This document shows positions 1 to 6,035 of a DNA stretch of 10,373 bases, piece after piece. A program made the position numbers and the translations under genes. How positions within the stretch are numbered: the first letter of the stretch is position 1; each line of letters opens with the position of its first letter. The stretch is from Gemmatimonadota bacterium (GTDB lineage: Bacteria > Gemmatimonadota > Gemmatimonadetes > Longimicrobiales > Gaopeijiaceae), in contig SKVI01000400.1 in NCBI GenBank assembly GCA_007129525.1, positions 1 to 10,373 on the forward strand, read 5' to 3'. The notes below the pieces were generated by a model, which made no database searches, was not told where the DNA came from, and saw only the letters and a program-made list of their open reading frames with translations.

Positions 1-624
1 GCCCAGCTCGCCGAAGCGACGGTCGATGGCGGTCCGCTGCTGGAGGGCCGTGGCTGCTGGTTCCCGGTAGGCGCCCTTCACCAGACGGATGGCCGGATCC
101 AGGGGAAGGAGCGCCTCCAGGTCGTCAGGGGTCCGGTGCAGGTAGGCCTGCAGGCACACGCCGACGCCCGCGTGTCGGGAACGGAGTTCGCGATAGGCCT
201 CCAGCGTCCGGTCGACGTATCCCGAGTCTTCCATGTCGATCCAGAGGCGGACCCCGGCGGCGGCCGAGGTCCGGGCCAGCTCGTGGAGAGCCGCCCGGCA
301 GAGGGATTCGTCCAGGTCCATTCCGAGCTGGGTGGGCTTCACCGAGATCTCCATGTCCAGGTCCCGATCTCGGATCGAGCCCAGCGCCTCCCCATACTCC
401 GCCACCACGTCCTCCACCGCCTGCCGATCCTCCACGTTCTCGCCGAGAAAGGTGAGGATGGTGGGCGTTCCCTCGGCCTCCAGCGTCGCGGCGGCCGACA
501 GGGCGGCCTCCAGCTTCTCGCCGGGCATGAAGCGCCGCACCGCCCGACGAACCGGCGGCAGGCGGGGCACCCAACGCCGAAGGATCCGGCTCCGGGAGGC
601 CTGCAGGAGAAGCCACCGGAGCAT
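1..624 (-). CDS. putB: Proline dehydrogenase, stand-alone type (3' part cut by window edge)
   Basis: FAD-dependent oxidation of L-proline to 1-pyrroline-5-carboxylate, the first step of proline catabolism. The frame is open for 208 codons from the ATG at 624 to base 1, so the C-terminal third lies outside the window. Family motifs appear in order: FMPGEKLEAAL near residues 32-42, TFLGENVED near 58-66, SVKPTQLGMDLD at 94-105 (Lys96), WIDMED at 128-133, LQAYLHRT at 158-165, and RLVKGAYREP at 180-189 with the conserved Arg, Lys and Tyr. The size and N-terminus fit the monofunctional enzyme rather than a PutA fusion, because the motifs begin within the first 40 residues. The start ATG shares one base with the TGA of the upstream membrane-protein gene (TGATG), so translation is probably coupled. 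The final FAD/substrate motif cannot be checked here. Function is confident from motifs; the symbol is by analogy. Confidence 0.93.
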   Translation of the reverse strand, partial: MLRWLLLQASRSRILRRWVPRLPPVRRAVRRFMPGEKLEAALSAAATLEAEGTPTILTFLGENVEDRQAVEDVVAEYGEALGSIRDRDLDMEISVKPTQLGMDLDESLCRAALHELARTSAAAGVRLWIDMEDSGYVDRTLEAYRELRSRHAGVGVCLQAYLHRTPDDLEALLPLDPAIRLVKGAYREPAATALQQRTAIDRRFGELG

Positions 625-1049
625 CAGCCCGGCATCCCTGCGCTCAAGCGGTCCAGCGCGTCTGCGCCCCACCGTCGCACCACCTGCCAGCCCACCCCGA
701 ACGCCACCACCAGGAGCCCGACATTCACCGCCGGCAGGAATCGGCGGACCTCATCCGGGTCCAGCCATCCCACCAGCAGGGTCCCCACCACCGCCGCCAG
801 GCCGAACCAGAGCACGCCTCCTGCCGCCAGCGCCGCCGTGAACCGGACCAGAGGGGCCGCGAGGCCCTGCCGCACCATGACCAGGGCGCTGATCACCGAC
901 ATGGGAAAGAGCGCGGCGCTGGCCATTTCCCGAAGGTACCGGGCATGCCGGGGGACGGCCGCCTCCACCAGCACCCCGAAGTAGACCGCCAGGAAGAACC
1001 AGAGGACCACCCCCAGGCCGGCTCCCACCACCACCATCCGCCCGGTCAT
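624..1049 (-). CDS. Small four-helix integral membrane protein, function unknown
   Basis: A 141-residue protein I do not recognise. It shows four hydrophobic stretches at about residues 5-29, 44-59, 70-96 and 105-124, with short polar loops and a C-terminal tail containing VRRWGADALDRL, so it is an inner-membrane protein with no catalytic motif that I can see. The frame is open upstream to 1337, but that extension is Arg/Pro/Ser-rich shadow sequence, so I chose the ATG at 1049, just before the first helix. No convincing Shine-Dalgarno precedes it, and the ATG four codons further in (1037) is possible. Its TGA overlaps the start of proline dehydrogenase, so the two are almost surely one operon. 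A role linked to proline use or membrane energetics is only guilt by association. It could equally be a generic DUF membrane protein. Confidence 0.7.
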   Translation of the reverse strand: MTGRMVVVGAGLGVVLWFFLAVYFGVLVEAAVPRHARYLREMASAALFPMSVISALVMVRQGLAAPLVRFTAALAAGGVLWFGLAAVVGTLLVGWLDPDEVRRFLPAVNVGLLVVAFGVGWQVVRRWGADALDRLSAGMPG

Positions 1050-1269
1050 GACCACGAGGTGCTGGAAGATCCCATGGGAGGGCGAAGCTCGGTGGGACGA
1101 TGGAGGACGGAAAGCGACCTGAGATTGACTGCGACACAGAGTGGCCCGGGGAGGTCCCGAGGGCAAGCCCCTTGTGCTCCGACGCCCCGGCGCCCAGGAT
1201 CCCGTTCGGACACCGAAGTCACCAGCGACCCGGTACGTCGGGACGCAGCCAACTTCAGGGGGGAACGGG
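1050..1269. other. Divergent intergenic region between the membrane-protein and KAS III genes
   Basis: About 220 bp separate divergent starts at 1049 (minus) and 1270 (plus), so promoters for both operons are expected here. I see a TTGACT at 1125-1130 on the plus strand but no acceptable -10 element 16-18 bp after it. No strong hairpin or direct repeat was found. Open frames crossing the region look like composition artefacts. Confidence 0.5.
1256..1265 (+). promoter_or_regulatory. Ribosome binding site deciding the KAS III start
   Basis: A purine-rich AGGGGGGAA-like run ends a few bases before the ATG at 1270. It is the reason for preferring that start to in-frame codons upstream (for example the GTG at 1141), whose extra residues do not resemble the family. 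Confidence 0.6.
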
Positions 1270-2334
1270 ATGGGAAGCCAGCGCGTCAGTCGAATCAGGG
1301 GCACGGGGAGCTTCCTTCCTCCCACGGTCCTGACCAACGCTCAGCTCTTCGAGGTGGAGAGCATACGAGACGGCTTCGACGTAGAGCGCGCCCGGAGCTC
1401 GCTCCGGGACGAAGGCGACGCCGAATCGCTGGCACCAGTGGAGGTGTTCGACCGCTGGGCCCGCCAGGTCACCGGGATCCGGGAACGCCGGGTGGCGGCC
1501 GCAGACGACGGTCTCACCACTGAGGCCATGTGTGCCCATGCGTCTCGAGATGCCCTGGACCGGGCAGGCATCGACGCCCGGGACGTGGACCTGATCCTGG
1601 TGGCGTCGGTGACGCCGTCGGACAACGTTCCCAACGCCGCCTGCACCGTGGGCCACCTCCTGGGGATCCCGGAAACGGGCGGCTTCACGCTGAACGGGGC
1701 CTGCACGGGGTTCGTCCATGCGCTGGCCGCAGCCCACGGCTTCATCCAGAGCGGCACGGCGGAGGTCGTGCTGGCGGTAGCCGGCGACGTTCTGACCCGG
1801 ATCACCAATTACGGCGACCCCACCACCGCCGTGCTCTTCTCCGACGGCGCCGGCGCCGCCGTCCTGACCGCCGGGAGCGAAAGTGGCGTGCTGGGCCCGC
1901 CCTTCCTCTCCGCGGATTACGCCCGGGAGCACCTCTATATCGTAGGCCAGGGGTGGGAGACGGAGGCCGACCCCCGTCCCCGACTCCGCATGGGCGGAGG
2001 TCCCCGAGTGCTCCGGCGGGCCATCCAGGCCATGGCCAACGCCGCGGACGAAGCCCTCAGCCGGGCCGGCCTGGACTGGGACACGGTGGACCTGGTGGTG
2101 CCCCACCAGGCGAACCTCCGGATCACCCGGGGGCTGGAGAATCACCTGGAGCTGCCCAGGGGTCGAGTGGTGCACACCATCGAGCGGTACGGGAACTGCT
2201 CGGCAGCCACGGTGGGGATCGCCCTCGACGAATCCCTCCGAGGCGTCCACGGCCCCCTTCCCGACCCCGCACGGGTGGTGCTCACTGCCGTGGGCGGCGG
2301 ATACACGACGGCGGCGATGGTGGTGGATATCTGA
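1270..2334 (+). CDS. fabH: Beta-ketoacyl-ACP synthase III (FabH-like)
   Basis: A thiolase-fold condensing enzyme of 354 residues. The family joins an acyl-CoA primer to malonyl-ACP to start fatty acid synthesis. The complete catalytic triad is visible: Cys145 in NGACTGF, His279 in VPHQANLRI, and Asn309 in ERYGNCSAA. The N-terminal GTGSFLPP and TGIRERR motifs, FSDGAGAAVL near 190-199, and the terminal VGGGYTTAAMVV are all in place. Between the N-terminal strand (TNAQLFE) and TGIRER it carries roughly 27 residues more than E. coli FabH, much of it charged. The gene stands alone here, with no acpP, fabD or fabG neighbours, so it may supply a special primer (branched-chain, hydrocarbon or secondary lipid) rather than be the sole housekeeping FabH. 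Downstream lies the Phe leader, which has its own putative promoter. The KAS III class is secure; the exact substrate is not. Confidence 0.9.
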   Translation: MGSQRVSRIRGTGSFLPPTVLTNAQLFEVESIRDGFDVERARSSLRDEGDAESLAPVEVFDRWARQVTGIRERRVAAADDGLTTEAMCAHASRDALDRAGIDARDVDLILVASVTPSDNVPNAACTVGHLLGIPETGGFTLNGACTGFVHALAAAHGFIQSGTAEVVLAVAGDVLTRITNYGDPTTAVLFSDGAGAAVLTAGSESGVLGPPFLSADYAREHLYIVGQGWETEADPRPRLRMGGGPRVLRRAIQAMANAADEALSRAGLDWDTVDLVVPHQANLRITRGLENHLELPRGRVVHTIERYGNCSAATVGIALDESLRGVHGPLPDPARVVLTAVGGGYTTAAMVVDI

Positions 2335-2348
2335 GCTTTGAGCGCCTC

Positions 2349-2378
2349 TTGACAGACGGCCCCTCCGGAGCGCACCCT
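2349..2378 (+). promoter_or_regulatory. Putative promoter for the pheL-aroQ-pheA unit
   Basis: A perfect -35 consensus TTGACA lies at 2349-2354. Eighteen bases later, 2373-2378 (CACCCT) keeps only the A2 and T6 positions of a -10 box, so the -10 is weak. If used, transcription would begin at about 2385, almost at the leader ATG (2387), implying a leaderless or nearly leaderless small ORF. TTGACA is rare by chance at this GC content. Support comes mainly from that box and from its position ahead of the attenuator. Confidence 0.45.
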
Positions 2379-2386
2379 GTCGCATC

Positions 2387-2467
2387 ATGATCCAGAGCGT
2401 GCGATTTACCGACCTGCCCCCCTTCTTTACGACCCGCACCGCGGGCCGCAGGGAGAGGTGCATGTAG
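2387..2467 (+). CDS. pheL: Putative phenylalanine leader peptide (26 aa)
   Basis: A small ORF of 26 codons from ATG 2387 to TAG 2465-2467, upstream of the Phe-branch genes. It contains three Phe codons, at codon 7 and in tandem at codons 13-14 within LPPFFTT. Two of the three are TTT (2405-2407 and 2426-2428), whereas the structural genes next door use almost only TTC. The tandem pair ends 10 nt before the antiterminator segment (2439-2449), so a ribosome stalled on Phe codons would leave that segment free. There is no Trp or Tyr. The Shine-Dalgarno is poor: GGAG at 2367-2370 is about 16 nt away, so leaderless initiation or the internal GTG at 2399 is possible. Phe density is lower than in enterobacterial pheL, so the call rests on the combination with the RNA structures. 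Confidence 0.5.
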   Translation: MIQSVRFTDLPPFFTTRTAGRRERCM

Positions 2468-2532
2468 ATCTGACCTGATCGCACTCGACCCGGAATCGGC
2501 GGCCCGTGGACTCTCCACGGGCCGCTTTTTTT
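2413..2532 (+). promoter_or_regulatory. Putative transcription attenuator controlling aroQ-pheA
   Basis: Mutually exclusive RNA pairings are visible. Terminator: 2499-2510 with 2514-2525, 12 perfect pairs, loop CTC, then seven T. Antiterminator: 2439-2449 with 2499-2509, eleven pairs (ten Watson-Crick, one G-U). Segment 2439-2449 matches the terminator 3' arm 2515-2525 at 10 of 11 bases, the expected signature of competing arms. A protector hairpin may form from 2413-2417 with 2448-2452, extended by 2418-2420 with 2443-2445 across a CC bulge. A second possible one is 2436-2440 with 2457-2461. A ribosome stalled at Phe codons 13-14 would cover 2413-2420 and leave 2439-2449 free, giving read-through when Phe-tRNA is scarce. 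With ample Phe, the ribosome moves to the stop at 2465 and the terminator forms. The pairings are read directly; the regulation is inferred. Confidence 0.62.
2499..2532 (+). terminator. Rho-independent terminator in the aroQ-pheA leader
   Basis: A perfect 12-bp GC-rich stem (2499-2510 / 2514-2525) with a 3-nt CTC loop is followed directly by seven T (2526-2532). It ends 21 nt before the aroQ ATG. That leaves almost no room for a promoter between it and the gene, so it is more likely regulatory than merely the end of the upstream fabH-like transcript. It could serve both roles. Confidence 0.9.
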
Positions 2533-2553
2533 GTACCCTCGAGCGAGACTCCC

Positions 2554-2868
2554 ATGAACACGACACCACCCCATGAAGGACCATCGATCAGAGCCCTCAC
2601 CCACCTGCGCGCTCGAATTGAAGAAGCGGATCGGGAGTTGGTGGAGCTCCTGGCCCGGCGGTGCCGCCTGGCGGAGGCCATCGGTGCTCGGAAACGGGAG
2701 GAAGGGCTCCCTCTGGCCGATCCGGCCCGGGAGGCTCGAGTCGTCCGCTGCGCCGCCGTCGAAGCCCGATCCCGGGGACTGGACGAAGAGGGAGTACGCC
2801 AGATCCTCTGGTCCGTCATCGGACTGGCGCGCCAGGTCCAGGACAGAAACCCGGAGAACACCCCATGA
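2554..2868 (+). CDS. aroQ: Chorismate mutase, AroQ class
   Basis: Converts chorismate to prephenate, the branch point to Phe and Tyr. The 104-residue all-helical AroQ domain aligns with the mutase domain of E. coli PheA at a constant offset of eight residues. All six key active-site residues are retained: Arg19 (LRARI), Arg36 (LLARRC), Lys47 (GARK), Asp56 (LADPARE), Glu60 and Gln96 (LARQVQ). It is a single-domain protein with no regulatory or secretion segment. The ATG at 2554 is preferred; an in-frame GTG at 2506 would start inside the terminator stem. The SD is weak (GAGCGAG about 6 nt upstream). Its stop overlaps the pheA start (ATGA, 2865-2868), so the two are translationally coupled and act in sequence. 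Expression probably depends on read-through of the upstream attenuator. Confidence 0.93.
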   Translation: MNTTPPHEGPSIRALTHLRARIEEADRELVELLARRCRLAEAIGARKREEGLPLADPAREARVVRCAAVEARSRGLDEEGVRQILWSVIGLARQVQDRNPENTP

Positions 2869-3818
2869 ACGCCCGTCGTTCGGAAAACGATCCCCGCACC
2901 CCCCTTCCCCAGGTGGCCTTCCAGGGCGAGGCCGGCGCCTTCAGCGAGGAGGCCATCCGGGCCCACTTCGGGAATGAAGCCGTGCCGCTTCCCTGCGCCA
3001 GCTTCCAGGAACTGGTCCAACGGGTGTCCGGCGGCGAGGCGGAACTGGGAATGATCCCCGTGGAGAACTCGCTGGCCGGAAGCGTGGCGCCGGCCTACGA
3101 CGCCCTCATGGAGGGGACGGTAGAGATCCTGGCCGAGGTAATCCGACCCATCCGCCTCTGCCTCATGGCCCTCCCAGGGATGAGGACGGAGGAGCTGACC
3201 AGGGTCATCTCGCACCCGGTGGCGCTGGCCCAGTGCGGCGACTTCCTGGGAGGGCTGGAAGACGTGGAACGGGTGGCCGTTCCCGACACGGCAGGCGCGG
3301 CCCGGAGGGTCGCCCGGGAGAGGCGTCGGGAGGTGGCCGCCGTGGCTCCCCGGGGAGCCGCCGCGCTCTACGGGCTCGATCTTCTGGCGGAAGGTATCCA
3401 GGACCGGACCGACAACCAGACCCGCTTCTACCTGATCCGCCGACGCACCCCCACCACCAACACTTCCCTGGGACAGCAACGATGGGACCGGGAGGACGTG
3501 GGCTCGGCCCCCTCGCCGGACGGGATGAAGACCGTGGTCGTCATGGATCTGGAGCACCGACCCGGCTCGCTGGTGGGCGCCCTGGAACCGCTGGCCGCCC
3601 ACGGGCTGAACCTCTCCCGTATCGAGTCGCGGCCCGCCCCCACCCCGTGGACCTACCGCTTCGTGCTGGACCTTCGGCACCCGGGTCCCGCCGACGCTGT
3701 GGCGCCGGCCCTGACCGAGCTGTCCCACCGCAGCCGGACCATGCGAGTACTGGGAACCTTTCCGGCCGCCCCGGCGGCCCAGCGTCCGGTCAACCCTCCG
3801 CCAGCCCCGCCTCGGTGA
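2865..3818 (+). CDS. pheA: Prephenate dehydratase with C-terminal ACT domain
   Basis: Decarboxylates and dehydrates prephenate to phenylpyruvate, the committed step to phenylalanine. The protein has 317 residues. The PDT domain spans about 16-192, beginning VAFQGEAGAFSEEA, with IPVENSLAGSV at 64-74 and the catalytic TRF motif at 186-188 (NQTRFYLI). A short linker follows, then an ACT domain at about 222-300 with the Phe-binding signatures GSLVGAL (234-240) and ESRP (254-257), so feedback inhibition by Phe is expected. The ATG at 2865 overlaps the aroQ stop and puts the domain near the N-terminus; upstream in-frame residues are aroQ shadow. Dehydratase and mutase are separate here but co-transcribed, an unfused counterpart of the E. 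coli bifunctional P-protein. The last 29 bp overlap the convergent M20 peptidase gene. The C-terminal tail is Pro/Ala-rich. Confidence 0.95.
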   Translation: MNARRSENDPRTPLPQVAFQGEAGAFSEEAIRAHFGNEAVPLPCASFQELVQRVSGGEAELGMIPVENSLAGSVAPAYDALMEGTVEILAEVIRPIRLCLMALPGMRTEELTRVISHPVALAQCGDFLGGLEDVERVAVPDTAGAARRVARERRREVAAVAPRGAAALYGLDLLAEGIQDRTDNQTRFYLIRRRTPTTNTSLGQQRWDREDVGSAPSPDGMKTVVVMDLEHRPGSLVGALEPLAAHGLNLSRIESRPAPTPWTYRFVLDLRHPGPADAVAPALTELSHRSRTMRVLGTFPAAPAAQRPVNPPPAPPR

Positions 3819-5187
3819 CCACCAGGAGAAGCGTCCGCTGGATGGCCAGGTGGCCGTCCTCGTTCAGCCACCACTCGTCGAGAGAGTGCGCGCCTCCTCC
3901 GGCGCCCCCCCTGCCGATGGTCACGGCGGGAACTCCCATGGAGATGGGCACGTTGGAGTCGGTGGAAGCCCGGGCCAGGTAGGGCTCGAAGCCGAAGTGG
4001 GCCACCGCCGCCAGCGTCCGCTGAACGAAGGGGGTGTCCGGATCGATCTCGCCGGAGGGGCGGTCTCCCACCAGGTCTACGTCCACCTCGAGAGACGGAC
4101 CGTCGGGACTCCGGCGGTTCTGCTCCTCCAGCGCCTCGGTGACCGTCTCCACGAAAAGGGCGTCGATGGCGGCCAGCCGATCCTGGTCGATGGAGCGCAT
4201 GTCCACCTCCATCCACGCCTCGTAGGGGATGGAGTTGATGGAGGTGCCACCGCCGATGCGGCCCACGTTGTAGCTGGTGCGGGGCCCGTCGGCCACGAAC
4301 TCGGAGGCCCGCTCGTCGAAGAGTTCGATGGCCCGCCCCAGGGCGTGGGCCGGATTGCCCATTCCAAAGTCGCCCCACGAGTGCCCGCCGGGCCCCTCGA
4401 AGGTGATGCGGTAGCGCCGGGAACCCAGGGCCTGGTTCAGGATCCGGCTGTCGCCGCCGCCGTCCACCGAGATGAAGGCGTCGATCTGGGGTCCGCCCTC
4501 CCGGAAGAGGTGCTTGACGCCCCGGAGGTCACCCAGGCCCTCCTCACCCACCGTTCCCACGAACCAGACGTCGTCCTCGGTGTGGATCTCCGCCTCGTTC
4601 ATGGCCCGCAGCACCGTGAGCAGAATGGCCAGGCCCCGGGAGTCGTCTCCCACCCCGGGGGCGTAGAGGGTGTCGCCGCGAAACTGGACGGTGACGTCGG
4701 TCCCCTCGGGAAAGACGGTGTCCAGGTGCCCCGAGACCACCAGGGTCCGGTCGCCCACCGTGCCTTCCCGTACCGCGATGACGTTGCCCTCCTCGTCCCG
4801 ATACGCCTCGTCCACCCCCAGCTCCCGGAGGGCTTCCAGGTACCACTCGGCCCGCTCGTCCTCCATGAAGGGGGGCGCCGGGATCTCGGTGATGGTGATC
4901 AGGTTGTCCATGGTCCAGGGCTCCAGCTCCTCGATCCGCTGGAAGGCCTCCTGCACCCGGGGGTCGTCGGCCACGCTGGTCACCTCGCCTACGTACTGAT
5001 CCTGGATTGCCACCGTGTCCTCCTGGGACGGGTCGTCGGGCGCCTCCTCTACCTGCACCGTGGGCTCGTCGGCTTCGGCGCCGGGAACGTCGCTCTCTTC
5101 GGGGGCTTCAGCGCACCCCGCCAACAAGGCGCCGGCCAGGGCCAGGGCCGCGAGACTCCGGAGGTCCGGAAACCGATGTAATGCCAT
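3790..5187 (-). CDS. M20-family zinc metallopeptidase, probable lipoprotein
   Basis: A 465-residue secreted peptidase of the M20 (PepT/ArgE/CPG2) clan. The N-terminus is a lipoprotein signal with lipobox LAGC (Cys25), followed by an acidic linker rich in Glu, Asp and Pro to about residue 60. Dinuclear metal and catalytic residues can be placed: His154 and Asp156 in SGHLDTVF, bridging Asp181 in PGVGDDSRG, the Glu215-Glu216 pair in GTVGEEGLGD, Asp242 in SVDGGGD, and His434 in GGAHSLDEWW. The lid/dimer domain begins near 257, with GPGGHSWG containing His269. It probably trims peptides or acyl-amino acids outside the inner membrane; the substrate is not predictable. The ATG at 5187 has a GGAG 8 nt upstream. 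A TTGACA box at 5255-5260 suggests its own promoter. The 3' end overlaps pheA tail to tail. Confidence 0.92.
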   Translation of the reverse strand: MALHRFPDLRSLAALALAGALLAGCAEAPEESDVPGAEADEPTVQVEEAPDDPSQEDTVAIQDQYVGEVTSVADDPRVQEAFQRIEELEPWTMDNLITITEIPAPPFMEDERAEWYLEALRELGVDEAYRDEEGNVIAVREGTVGDRTLVVSGHLDTVFPEGTDVTVQFRGDTLYAPGVGDDSRGLAILLTVLRAMNEAEIHTEDDVWFVGTVGEEGLGDLRGVKHLFREGGPQIDAFISVDGGGDSRILNQALGSRRYRITFEGPGGHSWGDFGMGNPAHALGRAIELFDERASEFVADGPRTSYNVGRIGGGTSINSIPYEAWMEVDMRSIDQDRLAAIDALFVETVTEALEEQNRRSPDGPSLEVDVDLVGDRPSGEIDPDTPFVQRTLAAVAHFGFEPYLARASTDSNVPISMGVPAVTIGRGGAGGGAHSLDEWWLNEDGHLAIQRTLLLVVTEAGLAEG

Positions 5188-5231
5188 GCTGCGCTCCAGT
5201 TGGTTATCGAGGGTGGGCGTGGGACTCCTGA

Positions 5232-5260
5232 AAAGGACACACCTGCACGTGCCGTGTCAA
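5232..5260 (-). promoter_or_regulatory. Putative promoter with spacer palindrome upstream of the M20 peptidase
   Basis: Read on the minus strand, a perfect TTGACA (5260-5255) is followed 17 bp later by TCCTTT (5237-5232), a poor -10 keeping T1 and T6. The spacer contains the perfect 8-bp palindrome GCACGTGC (5245-5252), loosely flanked by ACAC and GTGT, which could be an operator. It lies in the 86-bp gap between the TVP38-family stop and the peptidase start. Confidence 0.4.
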
Positions 5261-5273
5261 ACCCGAGGCGCCT

Positions 5274-6035
5274 TCACTCCTCCGCCTGGCTGCGACGTGC
5301 CTCCCAACGCCGCCACAGCCGCTGACCGAAGAGGGCCAGGAGGAGGAGAGGAACGAAGGTGAAGCCCAGCACCGCCAGGATCACCCACCCTGCAGCCTCC
5401 AGTGCGGTGGCGCCCAACACCGAATAGAGAATGGTGCTGGGCACGGCTCCGGCGCCCACCGCCAGCAGGAAAGGCACCCACCGGATCCCGGTCACCCCCG
5501 CCGCGTAGCTCACCACGTCGGGGTTGATGAAGGGGATGAGCCGCGCCACGAATACCGTGACGACCCCTCGCCGGGCCATGAACCCGTCCACCCGGGCCAA
5601 CTGCTTCGGTGAGACCAGAGCCTCCACCCCGGGCCGGCCCACCATCCGAGCGATGCCGAAGCACACGGCGGCGGCCAGGAGCGCCGTCACGAAGGTGAGC
5701 AGGCCCCCCAGGACGGCGCCGTAGAGCATGGCGTTGGCGATCCCCAGCAGAAACGACGGCCCCGGCGGAAAGATGGAGGTCGCCAGTTGGAGGAAGGCGG
5801 ACACCAACGGCGCCCACGCCCCGTAGCCCACGAGCCACTCCGTGAGGGCGTCGGGCTCGCCGGCCCGCAGAAGATCCCACGCCAACACCAGCTCTCCACG
5901 GAACGTGTCGCTGAATACCACCAGCGCCGCGAAGGCCAACGCCAGGAGGAGCGTCGGGATCAGCGAGAGGGCAATGGGTCCTCTCCGGCGCAGGCGCCGA
6001 CGTCCGCCGACCTTCCCCTTCTCAGCCTTCGCCAT
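5274..6035 (-). CDS. TVP38/TMEM64 (SNARE-associated/DedA-like) membrane protein
   Basis: A 253-residue multi-pass inner-membrane protein. After a highly basic N-terminus (GGRRRLRRRG, residues 10-19) there is a helix at about 21-42, then the VTT/DedA-like core. A re-entrant loop region at 88-107 (SIFPPGPSFLLGIANAMLYG) is followed by a glycine-rich helix and CFGIARMVGR (125-134). Next come the diagnostic VFVARLIPFINPDVVSYAAG at 161-180, GAVPSTILYSVLG at 196-208, and a last helix near 215-237. Family members are implicated in lipid scrambling or undecaprenyl-phosphate transport, but the role here is unknown. The frame is open further upstream; the ATG at 6035 is chosen because the earlier residues are shadow of the deacetylase gene, with which it overlaps by 14 bp. 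It is probably the third gene of the minus-strand operon starting near 8776. Confidence 0.88.
   Translation of the reverse strand: MAKAEKGKVGGRRRLRRRGPIALSLIPTLLLALAFAALVVFSDTFRGELVLAWDLLRAGEPDALTEWLVGYGAWAPLVSAFLQLATSIFPPGPSFLLGIANAMLYGAVLGGLLTFVTALLAAAVCFGIARMVGRPGVEALVSPKQLARVDGFMARRGVVTVFVARLIPFINPDVVSYAAGVTGIRWVPFLLAVGAGAVPSTILYSVLGATALEAAGWVILAVLGFTFVPLLLLALFGQRLWRRWEARRSQAEE

Noticed and set aside
136..984. A plus-strand open frame of 282 codons
   Set aside because: Its translation mirrors proline dehydrogenase on the other strand, whose motifs (SVKPTQLGMDLD, RLVKGAYREP) are unmistakable.
1125..1153. TTGACT as a promoter for the KAS III gene
   Set aside because: No -10-like hexamer occurs 16-18 bp downstream; the sequence there is GC-only.
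2506..2553. GTG start 16 codons upstream for chorismate mutase
   Set aside because: It lies inside the terminator stem, and the extra residues encode the stem and T run. The ATG at 2554 gives the normal AroQ length.
2349..2553. T-box riboswitch or metabolite riboswitch in the aroQ leader
   Set aside because: The leader is only about 150 nt, no T-box-like anticodon-domain or antiterminator bulge signature was seen, and a translated leader ORF with Phe codons explains the alternating stems better.
1255..2604. A 449-codon minus-strand open frame opposite the KAS III gene
   Set aside because: It is a shadow of the FabH-like coding frame, crosses the leader terminator, and has no family motif.
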